Origin: Spirosoma validum
GTDB taxonomy: Bacteria > Bacteroidota > Bacteroidia > Cytophagales > Spirosomataceae
NCBI RefSeq assembly: GCF_014699035.1
Contig: NZ_JACXAA010000007.1
Coordinates: 62,001-126,000 of the forward strand
Direction of reading: 5' to 3'
DNA length: 64,000 nt
The number at the start of each line of letters is the position of its first letter. The stretch's first letter is position 1. Positions 35,882 to 44,969 of this stretch are shown one piece after another. The position numbers and the translations under genes were made by a program. Below the pieces are notes generated by a model. It did no database searches and was not told the DNA's origin. It saw nothing but the letters and a program-made list of their open reading frames with translations.

Positions 35882-35889
35882 TACCTTTG
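35882..35889 (+). promoter_or_regulatory. -7 element 4 bp before the nspC start
   Basis: TACCTTTG matches TAnnTTTG exactly and ends only 4 bases before the ATG at 35894. Transcription would begin at or next to the start codon, which suggests a leaderless mRNA. Confidence 0.5.
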
Positions 35890-35893
35890 CGGC

Positions 35894-37042
35894 ATGAATA
35901 CGAATCTGCTGCAAAACCTTGAAACGATTCCCTCCCCTTGCTTTGTGCTGGAAGAAGCCAAACTTCGCCGAAATCTGGAACTGATTGATTCCGTACAAAA
36001 GGCGGCTGGGGTAACCATTATTCTGGCACTGAAAGGCTTTTCGATGTATAGTGCATTTCCGCTCGTACGCGAATACCTCAGCGGAGCCACGGCCAGTTCG
36101 CTCAACGAAATCAAACTTGTCAATGACTATATGGGCGTGAAAGCGCATACCTACATTCCCGCATACCGCGACGATGAGTTCGACGAGGTTGTGGAACGTA
36201 GCAGTCATCTGACGTTCAACTCCTGGAATCAATGGGAGCGATTTAAGGATCGTGTTGCCAGTAAATCGGTTTCCTGTGGTATTCGGGTTAACCCGCAATA
36301 TTCAGAAGTTGCCACGGATATGTACAATCCCTGTGTACCCGGTTCGCGGCTGGGCGCAACCCGTGATCAGCTGCCCGATCAGTTACCAGCCGGTATAGAA
36401 GGCATTCATTTTCATACCCTTTGTGAGAATGACTCGTTCACGCTCGAACGAACGCTCAACGCCCTCGAAAGCCGCTTTGGCGATCTGTTGCATCAGGTCA
36501 AATGGGTCAATTTCGGCGGAGGACATCTGATGACGCGTGAAGGGTATGATACCAACCACCTGATTAATTTGCTAACTGCTTTCCGGCAGAAATACAACGT
36601 AGATGTTATTCTGGAACCGGGTTCCGCCATTGCGTGGCAAACGGGGGTGCTGGTGTCAACCGTGTTAGATGTACTCGACAGTCAGGGCATTCACGTAGCT
36701 ATTCTAGATACATCCTTTGCCGCGCACATGCCTGATACGCTGGAAATGCCGTATAAGCCGCGCATCCTACATTCTTACCATGAACCCGTTGCCGATAAAC
36801 CAACGTACCGTCTGGGTGGCATGACTTGTCTCGCAGGTGATTTCATGGGCGATTATTCCTTCGATAAACCGCTGAACATCGGCGACAAGATTGTATTTGA
36901 TGACATGATACACTACACGATGGTGAAAACCACTACGTTCAACGGGGTTAATCTGCCAAGTATCGGAATCTGGAAAGCGGACGAATCCTTTCAGCTGATC
37001 AAAACGTACGGATACGACAGTTTCAAGGATCGGCTGAGTTAA
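35894..37042 (+). CDS. nspC: Carboxynorspermidine decarboxylase
   Basis: This PLP enzyme of the alanine-racemase-like decarboxylase fold converts carboxy(nor)spermidine to (nor)spermidine. In 382 residues it shows the PLP lysine K47 in LALKGFSMYSAF, the HFHTLCEN segment, the phosphate-binding WVNFGGGHLMTREGYD and EPGSAIAW. GGMTCLAGDFMGDYSF is typical of NspC and contains the catalytic cysteine region. With the dehydrogenase at 31801 it completes the alternative spermidine route found in many Bacteroidota. The genes are separated by four unrelated ones, which is unusual. Confidence 0.95.
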   Translation: MNTNLLQNLETIPSPCFVLEEAKLRRNLELIDSVQKAAGVTIILALKGFSMYSAFPLVREYLSGATASSLNEIKLVNDYMGVKAHTYIPAYRDDEFDEVVERSSHLTFNSWNQWERFKDRVASKSVSCGIRVNPQYSEVATDMYNPCVPGSRLGATRDQLPDQLPAGIEGIHFHTLCENDSFTLERTLNALESRFGDLLHQVKWVNFGGGHLMTREGYDTNHLINLLTAFRQKYNVDVILEPGSAIAWQTGVLVSTVLDVLDSQGIHVAILDTSFAAHMPDTLEMPYKPRILHSYHEPVADKPTYRLGGMTCLAGDFMGDYSFDKPLNIGDKIVFDDMIHYTMVKTTTFNGVNLPSIGIWKADESFQLIKTYGYDSFKDRLS

Positions 37043-37063
37043 TATCAATACGTAGATAAACAA

Positions 37064-37097
37064 AAAAACCTGCATGCAACACGGCCCGCAGGTTTTT
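37064..37097 (+). terminator. Terminator after nspC
   Basis: Arms aaaaacctgc (37064-37073) and gcaggttttt (37088-37097) form a stem with terminal A/T tracts and a 14-base loop, 22 bp after the nspC stop. Confidence 0.75.
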
Positions 37098-37182
37098 CAA
37101 AGACAGCTAAAGGTGTACTGCTCTAGGCAAATACAAACGTAAAATTATACAATTTTTTAGGAACTACAACACAATCATTGGT

Positions 37183-38163
37183 TTACTGCTTCACAAATTC
37201 GCGGTGATAAGCAGCCCGGTAGAGTTCTTCTTCTGGTAAGCTCTTGAAGTACTCATACGTGACCCGTAATCCCTCAGCCCGCGACACTTTCGGCTCCCAG
37301 CCTAAAATCGCTTTCGCTTTGGTAATATCGGGTTGGCGTTGCTTCGGATCATCTTTGGGCAGGTCTTTGAAGATTAACTGCTGGCTCGTACCAGTCAGCT
37401 TAATAATTTCTTCGCCAAATTCCTTGATCGTAATTTCAGATGGGTTGCCAACATTAACTGGATAGGCATAATCGCTCAGTAACAGGCGATAAATCCCTTC
37501 AACCAGATCATCGACGTAGCAGAACGAGCGCGTCTGGCTACCATCGCCAAAAACGGTAAGATCTTCACCACGTAGTGCCTGACCAATAAAGGCTGGTAAT
37601 ACACGACCGTCGTTTAGGCGCATGCGTGGACCATACGTATTAAAAATCCGGACGATACGCGTTTCCAGACCATGATACGTATGATACGCCATCGTCATAG
37701 CTTCCTGAAAACGTTTGGCTTCATCGTATACACCACGCGGTCCAACCGGGTTTACGTTGCCCCAATATTCTTCGTTCTGTGGGTGAACCGTCGGATCGCC
37801 ATACACTTCCGAGGTCGAGGCAATAAGCACCCGCGCGCCTTTAACCCGAGCTAAACCGAGGCAGTTGTGAATACCAAGCGACCCAACTTTCAGGGTTTGA
37901 ATCGGAATCTTCAGGTAATCAATCGGGCTGGCTGGCGAAGCAAAATGAAGGATGTAGTCCAGTTCGCCCGGTACGTGGATAAACTTAGAAACATCGTGGT
38001 GGTAAAATTCAAAATTAGGCAGGTGGAACAGGTGTTCGATATTACGGATATCGCCCGTAATCAGGTTATCCATCGCTATAACGTGGTAGCCTTCTTTAAT
38101 AAACCGGTCGCACAGGTGCGAACCTAAAAATCCGGCACCGCCAGTAATCAGTACTCGTTTCAT
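37183..38163 (-). CDS. UDP-glucuronate decarboxylase (UDP-xylose synthase)
   Basis: The ATG at 38163 ([20 protein letters not shown]) gives 326 residues; the ATG at 38199 adds a non-conserved stretch that overlaps the palindrome. This extended SDR shows [28 protein letters not shown] and the active-site YDEAKRF, with [15 protein letters not shown] [17 protein letters not shown]. It converts UDP-glucuronate to UDP-xylose. The UDP-glucose dehydrogenase just upstream supplies its substrate, which supports the call. The product probably feeds exopolysaccharide or LPS. Confidence 0.93.
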   Translation of the reverse strand: MKRVLITGGAGFLGSHLCDRFIKEGYHVIAMDNLITGDIRNIEHLFHLPNFEFYHHDVSKFIHVPGELDYILHFASPASPIDYLKIPIQTLKVGSLGIHNCLGLARVKGARVLIASTSEVYGDPTVHPQNEEYWGNVNPVGPRGVYDEAKRFQEAMTMAYHTYHGLETRIVRIFNTYGPRMRLNDGRVLPAFIGQALRGEDLTVFGDGSQTRSFCYVDDLVEGIYRLLLSDYAYPVNVGNPSEITIKEFGEEIIKLTGTSQQLIFKDLPKDDPKQRQPDITKAKAILGWEPKVSRAEGLRVTYEYFKSLPEEELYRAAYHREFVKQ

Positions 38164-38184
38164 ATAAGGATTGGAAAATAGTAA

Positions 38185-38251
38185 ACCACAGAGACACAAA
38201 GAACACAGAATGAGCTCAGTAAACGCTCTGTGTTCTTTGTGTCTCTGTGGT
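38185..38251. repeat. 25-bp perfect inverted repeat (accacagagacac family)
   Basis: Arms 38185-38209 and 38227-38251 are perfectly complementary around a 17-base loop. The arm sequence begins accacagagacacaaagaa. I recall near-identical intergenic repeats in many environmental bacterial genomes, but that is memory, not a search. It lies between the two leftward sugar-nucleotide genes. Confidence 0.75.
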
Positions 38252-38260
38252 CAGTTAAAT

Positions 38261-39592
38261 TTATACTTTCTGCTCAACGGGGGCCAGAATCGCTTCACGA
38301 CCCACGCTGTAATACGTGTAATTCATGTCCCGCATCTGATCCAGCTCGTATACATTGCGGCCATCGAAAATCACTTTTCCTTTCAGCAGCAGATTCATTT
38401 TATCAAAATCAGGCGTGCGGAACAAGGGCCATTCTGTAATGACAACCAGGGCGTCAGCGTCATCCAGAGCAGCATATTGCGTATGTGCATACGTAATCGA
38501 ATTGCCCAGGATTTCTTTTACGTTGTCCATCGCTTCAGGATCGTAGACCGTCACTTTAGCGCCAGCGTCCAGCAACGCCCGAATGTTATCCAGGGCCGGA
38601 GCTTCACGAATATCATCGGTGTAAGGTTTGAACGCCAGGCCCCATACCGCAATGGTTTTACCCGTCAGATTTCCCCCGAAATGCTTCAGAATCTGCGGGA
38701 TCATCTTAATTTTTTGCTTGTAATTAACGTCCATTACCGACTTCAGCACTTGAAAATCGTAATCAAAATCCTTGGCAGTTTTGGCCAGGGCCTGTACGTC
38801 TTTCGGGAAACAGCTACCGCCATAGCCAATACCCGCAAACAGGAACCGCTTACCAATCCGGCTGTCGGTGCCGATACCCCGACGAATGTCATCTACGTTC
38901 GCACCCGCCCGTTCGCACAGGTTAGCAATCTCGTTCATGAACGTGATTTTGGTTGCCAGGAAAGCATTGGCCGCATATTTGGTCATTTCAGCAGAGCGCT
39001 CGTCCATGAAAATAACGGGGTTACCCTGCCGAACCAAAGGTGCGTACAGTTTATTCATTACCGCCTTGGCCCGCTCCGATTTTGTACCGATTACAACTCG
39101 GTCAGGTTTCATAAAATCCTCGACGGCTACACCTTCCCGTAAAAACTCAGGATTTGACACTACGTCGAAATCAACCTTAGCGTTGTCGGCAATATGCGCG
39201 TGAACTTTTTCAGCCGTACCTACCGGCACCGTACTTTTATCAACGATAACCGCATACTGGCTCAGGATTGGCCCAAGATCACTGGCTACTTTCAGAATAT
39301 ATTTCAAATCAGCAGAGCCGTCTTCGCCCGGAGGTGTAGGCAGTGCAAGAAAAATTACTTCAGCTCCTTTGATTCCTTCTTCGAGATTTGTGGTGAATGA
39401 TAACCGACCTTCTTCAACGTTACGATGAAACAACGTTTCAAGGCCTGGTTCATAGATAGGAACAATACCATTATTTAGTTTCTCAACTTTTCGCACGTCA
39501 ATGTCAACGCAGGTTACTTGGTTGCCGGTTTCAGCAAAACACGTACCTGTAACAAGACCCACATATCCGGTTCCAACAACTGCTAATTTCAT
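38261..39592 (-). CDS. ugd: UDP-glucose 6-dehydrogenase
   Basis: This 443-residue NAD-dependent enzyme oxidises UDP-glucose to UDP-glucuronate. Motifs are GTGYVGLVTGTCFAETG (NAD binding), STVPVGTAEKV, SNPEFLREGVAVEDF and the catalytic C261 in GYGGSCFPKDVQAL. The length fits the Ugd/TuaD family. It is followed leftward by UDP-glucuronate decarboxylase after a 97-bp gap containing a long inverted repeat, so the pair is likely cotranscribed unless the hairpin terminates. A -7 element is at 39661-39668. Confidence 0.95.
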   Translation of the reverse strand: MKLAVVGTGYVGLVTGTCFAETGNQVTCVDIDVRKVEKLNNGIVPIYEPGLETLFHRNVEEGRLSFTTNLEEGIKGAEVIFLALPTPPGEDGSADLKYILKVASDLGPILSQYAVIVDKSTVPVGTAEKVHAHIADNAKVDFDVVSNPEFLREGVAVEDFMKPDRVVIGTKSERAKAVMNKLYAPLVRQGNPVIFMDERSAEMTKYAANAFLATKITFMNEIANLCERAGANVDDIRRGIGTDSRIGKRFLFAGIGYGGSCFPKDVQALAKTAKDFDYDFQVLKSVMDVNYKQKIKMIPQILKHFGGNLTGKTIAVWGLAFKPYTDDIREAPALDNIRALLDAGAKVTVYDPEAMDNVKEILGNSITYAHTQYAALDDADALVVITEWPLFRTPDFDKMNLLLKGKVIFDGRNVYELDQMRDMNYTYYSVGREAILAPVEQKV

Positions 39593-39940
39593 AAATTAAC
39601 TGATATAAAGAGTGTGATTTATAGCTATTCAGATGATGCCGATAAATAAACCGGTCAGCACAAAAATAGGAGTTTTTTAATAATCTCCTACGATTCATGA
39701 AACGAATACTGATTGACCGGGACAAAAGTTACTATTCGCTAAAAATAGTAATATTTACTCAGATACAAACGCTACCTATGCGAAAATACCAACTTTCAGG
39801 TGAATAAGATCAGCGATTTACGTTTTGACGATTCTGGACTTCATCCATTTCCCACTATTTTACGTTTATTGTAATTAGATATATAACTAAGGTGCATACT
39901 TGTTGGATCGACGTTATCAGCATCTTAACAAACTGGATTT
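39593..39940. other. Divergent promoter region of ugd and acyl-CoA dehydrogenase
   Basis: No gene is seen. Leftward, TATTTTTG at 39661-39668 (caaaaata on the plus strand) matches TAnnTTTG about 70 bp before ugd. The part upstream of the rightward gene (39840-39940) is AT-rich but no consensus promoter stands out. Confidence 0.5.
39661..39668 (-). promoter_or_regulatory. Candidate -7 element of ugd
   Basis: Leftward TATTTTTG matches the Bacteroidota -7 consensus 69 bp upstream of the ugd ATG. No clear -33 TTG was found. Confidence 0.45.
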
Positions 39941-41110
39941 ATGAATACTGAAATAGGAGAAAACCAAGTCAGCGCGGCTGATCGATCGGCACTTTCCCAG
40001 CTGATTGTGCAGTCTGTGCGCGACATAAGCGAACGCCTTATCCGCCCTAGCATTCGCCAGTGGGATGAAGACCAACATTTTCCTGCTGACCTGTTTCGTC
40101 AGTTAGGTGAACAAGGCTTAATGGGCATGTTAGTGCCTGTTGAATATGGAGGAGCCGGGCTGGGTTACGAAGAATATGTTACGTCCATTGTTGAATTGTC
40201 GCGGGTAGACGGATCCGTGGGTTTGTCTATGGCGGCTCACAACTCACTCTGCACTAACCATATTTTATTATTCGGCAATGAGGAGCAAAAACAAACGTAT
40301 CTGCCCCGGCTAGCTACCGGCGAATGGCTGGGTGCCTGGGGATTAACCGAACCAAATACGGGATCTGACGCGGGAAACATGCGTACAACGGCTGTGCGAC
40401 AGGGTGACAGTTGGGTGTTGAACGGTGCGAAAAACTTTATCACACACGGTAAAAGCGGGAACGTAGCGGTTGTTATCGCTCGCACTGGAGAACCCAACAC
40501 GGCTCATAATGCTACTGCTTTTGTTGTCGAACGAGGCACCGCCGGTTTTTCGGGCGGACGTAAGGAAGATAAATTGGGAATGCGGGCTTCTGAAACAGCC
40601 GAAATGTTGTTTCAGGACTGTGTCATTCCCGATAGCCAGCGGCTTGGTGAAGTAGGTGGTGGCTTCATTCAGTCCCTAAAGGTTCTCGACGGAGGCCGGA
40701 TTTCGATTGCTGCGCTAAGTCTAGGCATTGCTTACGGAGCTTACGATGCGGCTTTGGCCTATGCGAAAGAGCGTGAACAGTTCGGACAGCCCATCGCCAA
40801 CTTCCAGGGTATCAGCTTTAAACTGGCCGATATGGCTACAGACATTGAAGCAGCCAAGCTGCTGACCTATCAGGCTGCTACGTTGAAAGATGAAGGAAAA
40901 CCCGTAACGAAAGAGTCGGCGATGGCTAAACTGTTTGCGTCGGAAACGGCCGTTCGGGTTGCTAACGAAGCCGTTCAGATTTTTGGCGGTTACGGGTATA
41001 CGAAAGATTTTCCGGTCGAGAAATTTTACCGCGATGCCAAGCTGTGTACGATTGGCGAAGGAACCAGCGAAATTCAGAAAGTAGTGATTTCACGACAGAT
41101 ATTGAAATAA
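39941..41110 (+). CDS. Acyl-CoA dehydrogenase
   Basis: This FAD enzyme catalyses alpha,beta-dehydrogenation of acyl-CoA. The 389 residues have the three-domain ACAD layout: helical N-domain, beta-domain with [17 protein letters not shown] and [13 protein letters not shown], and C-domain with [18 protein letters not shown]. The catalytic glutamate is E373 in [12 protein letters not shown], the position used by short/medium-chain enzymes. The chain-length preference is not certain. It is monocistronic, ending at a 31-bp hairpin shared with the convergent glsB-like gene. Confidence 0.94.
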   Translation: MNTEIGENQVSAADRSALSQLIVQSVRDISERLIRPSIRQWDEDQHFPADLFRQLGEQGLMGMLVPVEYGGAGLGYEEYVTSIVELSRVDGSVGLSMAAHNSLCTNHILLFGNEEQKQTYLPRLATGEWLGAWGLTEPNTGSDAGNMRTTAVRQGDSWVLNGAKNFITHGKSGNVAVVIARTGEPNTAHNATAFVVERGTAGFSGGRKEDKLGMRASETAEMLFQDCVIPDSQRLGEVGGGFIQSLKVLDGGRISIAALSLGIAYGAYDAALAYAKEREQFGQPIANFQGISFKLADMATDIEAAKLLTYQAATLKDEGKPVTKESAMAKLFASETAVRVANEAVQIFGGYGYTKDFPVEKFYRDAKLCTIGEGTSEIQKVVISRQILK

Positions 41111-41111
41111 A

Positions 41112-41201
41112 GGGAGAAAGGGGAAGAGCGGGACGAAAGGGAAAAAGGATTGCTTTGTTAAGCTCCATTCTCCCTTTCGTCCCGCTCTTCCCCTTTCTCC
41201 C
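41112..41201. terminator. 31-bp perfect inverted repeat between convergent genes
   Basis: Arms 41112-41142 and 41171-41201 are perfectly complementary. One arm is all purine apart from three C residues (gggagaaaggggaagagcgg at its start). The loop has 28 bases. It starts 1 bp after the acyl-CoA dehydrogenase stop codon. Confidence 0.75.
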
Positions 41202-41220
41202 CCCTTACTATACTGTACTG

Positions 41221-41463
41221 CTACACTGTACTGCTACGTCCTTTGATTAGCGCGGCAATACCAAGAATGATAACGGCACCAACGAAAGCGGTTAAAATCT
41301 GATCAATCATACCACCATCACGGCCAAAAATCCAGCCGCCAACAAATCCACCGGCTATACCCAGTAAGATTTCAGCGAATAATGAAAACGAAAACCGTTT
41401 AAATACGAGGTCGGCCAGCCAACCGGCAACGGCACCTACCAGAATTGATACTAAGATTCCCAT
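41221..41463 (-). CDS. GlsB/YeaQ/YmgE-family stress-response membrane protein
   Basis: From ATG 41463 (MGILVSILVGAVAGWLADLV) the protein has 80 residues, the usual family length; an upstream ATG at 41520 would add a non-conserved stretch encoded by a tandem duplication. Three membrane spans with Gly-rich packing (LLGIAGGFVGGWIFGRDGG) identify the transglycosylase-associated protein family, often induced by stress; its biochemical role is unknown. A 13-bp tandem duplication (41212-41224, 41225-41237) overlaps the 3' end. Confidence 0.88.
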   Translation of the reverse strand: MGILVSILVGAVAGWLADLVFKRFSFSLFAEILLGIAGGFVGGWIFGRDGGMIDQILTAFVGAVIILGIAALIKGRSSTV

Positions 41464-41478
41464 GGCTATTAACTGTTG

Positions 41479-41508
41479 AGTAAAAGATGTGTTAGTAAAA
41501 GATGTGTT
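41479..41508. repeat. Perfect 15-bp tandem duplication
   Basis: The sequence agtaaaagatgtgtt occurs twice in direct contact (41479-41493, 41494-41508), 16 bp upstream of the glsB-like start. It looks like replication slippage in the promoter or leader region. Confidence 0.8.
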
Positions 41509-41549
41509 GTTAAAAAACACATATGTAACGAGCCATATGTAAATTTTGT

Positions 41550-42320
41550 TTAGAACTTAATGCCAATTACTGCCAGCATTCGTCCAGTTTGCCCCTGCTC
41601 GACGCGATACGAGAAATAATCCTTGTTATGCAGCACTGTTGAAAAGGAGGATATACCGATCTGAGCGGCCGGAATGCCGAAGTCGAGTAAGGGTTGTTTA
41701 TTGGCCGCTTTTAGATCAATTAAGCTCTTTCCACTTCGTAAATCATCGCGTCTAAACGACGAGCCAAACTGATCAGCCACTTCCGGCCCGACCTCAAACG
41801 AACAGTCATCAATACACGTACCAACATAAGCGTAGCAGTGGTCGGCCAACGTACCAAATCGCTGCTGCATATACGTAAGGGTTTTATTGACGATGCCACC
41901 GACCGTTCCACGCCAGCCTGCATGAATAGCGGCAACGGCTTGATTAGCTTGGTCATAAATCAGGATGGGTACACAATCGGCAACCGTTACGCCGATAAGT
42001 AAGCCGGGCTGATTGGTGATGAGAGCGTCGTATCCATCGAAACGCCCCGGCTCAACTGTGTACAAAATGTCAGTACCATGAATCTGGTGCGAAGAAGCGA
42101 ACCGGAACGTAGCAGCTCCGATGGCGTCAAAAAAACGTCGTCGATTCTCATCTACATTTACAGAATCGTCGGACGTATTAATTCCCAGATTTAACGAATT
42201 GAAAGGAGCCGGACTAACGCCCCCATGCCGAGTGCTCTCAGCCGCAATCAGGTTAGGAAAGCTAGTGAATACGTCTGGAATACGATACGAAACCTGCGTT
42301 GACCTGGTCACTGTATGCAT
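41550..42320 (-). CDS. pgeF: Peptidoglycan editing factor / YfiH-type oxidoreductase
   Basis: This 256-residue protein belongs to the DUF152 (multicopper oxidase-like, YfiH) family. The metal ligands appear in SSHQIHGTD, VTVADCVPILI and AAIHAGWRGTVGGI. Members have been reported as purine nucleoside phosphorylase/adenosine deaminase-like enzymes and as an editing factor for muropeptide synthesis, so the label is by homology. The ATG at 42320 is reasonable. It is a single leftward gene next to the glsB-like gene. Confidence 0.9.
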   Translation of the reverse strand: MHTVTRSTQVSYRIPDVFTSFPNLIAAESTRHGGVSPAPFNSLNLGINTSDDSVNVDENRRRFFDAIGAATFRFASSHQIHGTDILYTVEPGRFDGYDALITNQPGLLIGVTVADCVPILIYDQANQAVAAIHAGWRGTVGGIVNKTLTYMQQRFGTLADHCYAYVGTCIDDCSFEVGPEVADQFGSSFRRDDLRSGKSLIDLKAANKQPLLDFGIPAAQIGISSFSTVLHNKDYFSYRVEQGQTGRMLAVIGIKF

Positions 42321-42532
42321 ATAGTCAAAAGTTAATTAGGCAAAATTGGCACTTAGTCTACAGCAATCCTACTAACCTTTCTCTCAATCATCCTTACTTT
42401 ATCGCCACTCATCCAAGCCAATAACCGTTCCAGTAGTTTGCAATACATAGTACCATCCATCACCTATACATTTGGTTCATCAATCGGGAAGAACCCGACC
42501 TGCTTTTGAACAAGAACAAACAACATACTACC

Positions 42533-42931
42533 ATGAAAACGCTCATCAAATCACTCGCCTTAGCCCTTTCATTAGGTTTTGTAACATCAGCCGCCACGTT
42601 TGCTGAAACGAATCCAATCGGTCGCCCAACATCCGCAGCTTCCTTTAAAACAGGCATCTATTCTACAGTCACGGGTACGCTACGAGTGTCCGTAGACAAA
42701 GAAACAGGCGGAAAAGTCGATGTTCGCTTAAAAAATGCAGACGGAAAAACACTGTATACGCAACACTTGAGCAAAAATGATCGGAACTGTCGCTTACTGC
42801 TAAATCTGAACGATCTGGAAGATGGGGTTTACCAATTGGAAATCACAAACGGAGTCGAAACGACTACGCAGAACGTAACGCTTTTAACCAAATTGCCTTC
42901 CACACCCAATCGAATTGTGTCTATAAATTAA
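42533..42931 (+). CDS. Small secreted protein with sorting-domain-like fold, 132 aa
   Basis: The ATG at 42533 (MKTLIKSLALALSLGFVTSA) opens a clear signal peptide with a possible cleavage at TFAE. The mature part is a single beta-sandwich-like region (VDVRLKNADGKTLYTQHL, then LEDGVYQLEITNG) that resembles type IX secretion sorting domains and DUF3244-type proteins. It has no attached cargo domain, so it is probably a stand-alone periplasmic or secreted protein. The function is unknown. An intrinsic terminator follows. Confidence 0.75.
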   Translation: MKTLIKSLALALSLGFVTSAATFAETNPIGRPTSAASFKTGIYSTVTGTLRVSVDKETGGKVDVRLKNADGKTLYTQHLSKNDRNCRLLLNLNDLEDGVYQLEITNGVETTTQNVTLLTKLPSTPNRIVSIN

Positions 42932-42952
42932 TTACCACCATTCACTCGTTTA

Positions 42953-42990
42953 CAATCCCTACCTGGGGAAACAGGTAGGGATTGTTTGTT
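42953..42990 (+). terminator. Terminator after the small secreted protein
   Basis: Arms caatccctacctg (42953-42965) and caggtagggattg (42972-42984) form a perfect 13-bp stem followed by tttgtt. Confidence 0.8.
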
Positions 42991-43122
42991 CTGATAGCTA
43001 CAACTCTTTACAATCAATTTTATTAACTGCAATTTGTTCTATATTCAAGAAATTTTTGACCTTCACCGCGAAAACAATAAGTTACCTAAACTGCTTGATT
43101 AAGGTGCTTTGCATCTTCTATT

Positions 43123-44799
43123 ATGGTCATTACACAATCTTTAACTACTGCTACTTCCTGGTCTACTGCTGCCTCAGATCCCAAACTGTGGGCAATGTTG
43201 ACACAAACGCTGTTACCCCTTTACGTAAATACATGCCGGTGGTTTGCGGGAAAAGCCCGGCAACAAACAGGTTTTTCAGCGCGAACTGTACACACGTTAC
43301 CCCTACCCGATGGTAACGTAGCGTATCTATTGATTCTGGAAGCTAGTTATGCCGATGGGGTTCCCGAGAATTATCTCTTACCGCTGTCATTTATTGCGGA
43401 TCAGACTGGAGATGCCTTAACCGATGTTCCCGACAAAGGCCGTATCGGCGAGGTTACCTTTGGCAGAAAAAGTGGCATTCTGGTCGATGCTATTTACGAC
43501 GGACGGTTTCGTCAGGCCTTACTCACCGCCATCTATCACAACCAGATCGTTTCACAGACCGATGGACAACTGACGTTTCACCGGGGACAGGGTCTTGAGG
43601 AAGGCGATCAGGAATTAGTCTCGCGTGTGCTGCCGGTAGATTCGAGCAATTCGGCCATGACTTTCGGGGATAAATACTTTTTAAAACTTTACCGAAAGCT
43701 TTTTCAGGAAACCAATCCGGAAGTAGATATGGTCGCGTTTCTGACCGACGAAAGCCATTTCGCCAACATTCCGGCTTTTGGAGGCAGTGTTGTCTGGCAG
43801 GCAGCCGACACTAACCCGTCCGGTTCGCCGTTGCGAGACCATGCCGACGTAACGCTCGGGATGATGCAGCGCATGGTGCCGAATGATAAGGATTCCTGGA
43901 TGCAGACCGGCGACTATCTGAACGATTTTCTGTACGGCGTTCCGCAGCGGATGTTTGCGATTCGGGAAGATGTGTTCGACAAAGTTGAGTTGCTGGGTCG
44001 TCGGACAGGAGAATTGCACTGCGCTCTTTACAAGCCAACGGCCGATGCGGCTTTTGCCCCCGAACCCTTTACTGACGACTACCGCCAGTTTCTGATCAAG
44101 CGCTTCGAAGACCTACTCGAACGTCGGTACGCACTCCTGATCGACAATTACACCAAGCTCGATGCGCAGGCGCAACGATTGGCCTGGGTGTTTATGGAGG
44201 CCAAAGAAATGATCGATACGTTCATTGCTGATTTCCGCACCCGCCCGCTCGATTCGCTACGTATCCGTATTCATGGCGATTATCACCTCGGGCAAGTCCT
44301 AGCAACAGAGAATGACTTTGTCATCATTGACTTCGAAGGCGAGCCCGAAAGCAGCATTACCGATCGCAAAATCAAGCATTCGCCGTTGAAAGACGTGGCC
44401 GGGATGATTCGGTCCTATCACTACGCCGTTTCGGCTAAGCTCTTCAACTCGGCGGAAACCGATACCCTCGATCCTGATCATCTGCAACGCGTGTCGGATC
44501 GTTGGTTTTACCTTATCCGCGATACGTTTCTGGATGCGTACTTAGATGTGTTTGGTGCTCCACACCCGCTTTTCAAAAACAACACTGAAATCAACTTTCT
44601 GCTGTTGATTTATCTGCTCGAAAAAGCAGTCTATGAATTGGGCTATGAAATCAGCTACCGACCGTCGTGGGTAAAGATTCCGCTAAAGGGCATTATCGAC
44701 GTAGTACGCGAAATTGAAAAAATTCGCCTGAGCGATGGCAATGTCGAATCCGGCGTACCGATGTTACAAACCGGCTTGCTACAAACTCAACGGCCTTAA
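43123..44799 (+). CDS. Maltokinase-like protein (trehalose synthase-associated kinase)
   Basis: This 558-residue protein resembles maltokinase (Mak/Pep2), which makes maltose-1-phosphate from maltose and ATP. It has the N-terminal cap region (RWFAGKARQQTGF) and a kinase-like C-terminal lobe with the catalytic loop RIHGDYHLGQVL and the metal motif VIIDFEGEP. The C-terminus (KIPLKGIIDVVREIEKI) is also typical. In many genomes it is fused to or next to TreS and acts before GlgE. Here it precedes the branching enzyme gene, while TreS and GlgE, if present, lie elsewhere. Confidence 0.87.
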   Translation: MVITQSLTTATSWSTAASDPKLWAMLTQTLLPLYVNTCRWFAGKARQQTGFSARTVHTLPLPDGNVAYLLILEASYADGVPENYLLPLSFIADQTGDALTDVPDKGRIGEVTFGRKSGILVDAIYDGRFRQALLTAIYHNQIVSQTDGQLTFHRGQGLEEGDQELVSRVLPVDSSNSAMTFGDKYFLKLYRKLFQETNPEVDMVAFLTDESHFANIPAFGGSVVWQAADTNPSGSPLRDHADVTLGMMQRMVPNDKDSWMQTGDYLNDFLYGVPQRMFAIREDVFDKVELLGRRTGELHCALYKPTADAAFAPEPFTDDYRQFLIKRFEDLLERRYALLIDNYTKLDAQAQRLAWVFMEAKEMIDTFIADFRTRPLDSLRIRIHGDYHLGQVLATENDFVIIDFEGEPESSITDRKIKHSPLKDVAGMIRSYHYAVSAKLFNSAETDTLDPDHLQRVSDRWFYLIRDTFLDAYLDVFGAPHPLFKNNTEINFLLLIYLLEKAVYELGYEISYRPSWVKIPLKGIIDVVREIEKIRLSDGNVESGVPMLQTGLLQTQRP

Positions 44800-44969
44800 T
44801 ACCCTTAAAAGAATTCGTTAATTGGTACGTTCATGTCCGGTCCGATTTGAACAAAGACTTTGGCTCACCGACCGCTGAGTTGATTGATTCATTCCGGATA
44901 AGGCTAAGTTTTTTTCTAACTTTCCGGCCATGATTACGTTCACTACGTATCTATACCCATTTCAAACCT

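Noticed and set aside
38171..39142. 323-residue rightward open frame
   Set aside because: It lies antisense within ugd and begins inside the palindrome. The protein is Arg/His/Gln-rich without domains, while the opposite strand encodes a full Ugd.
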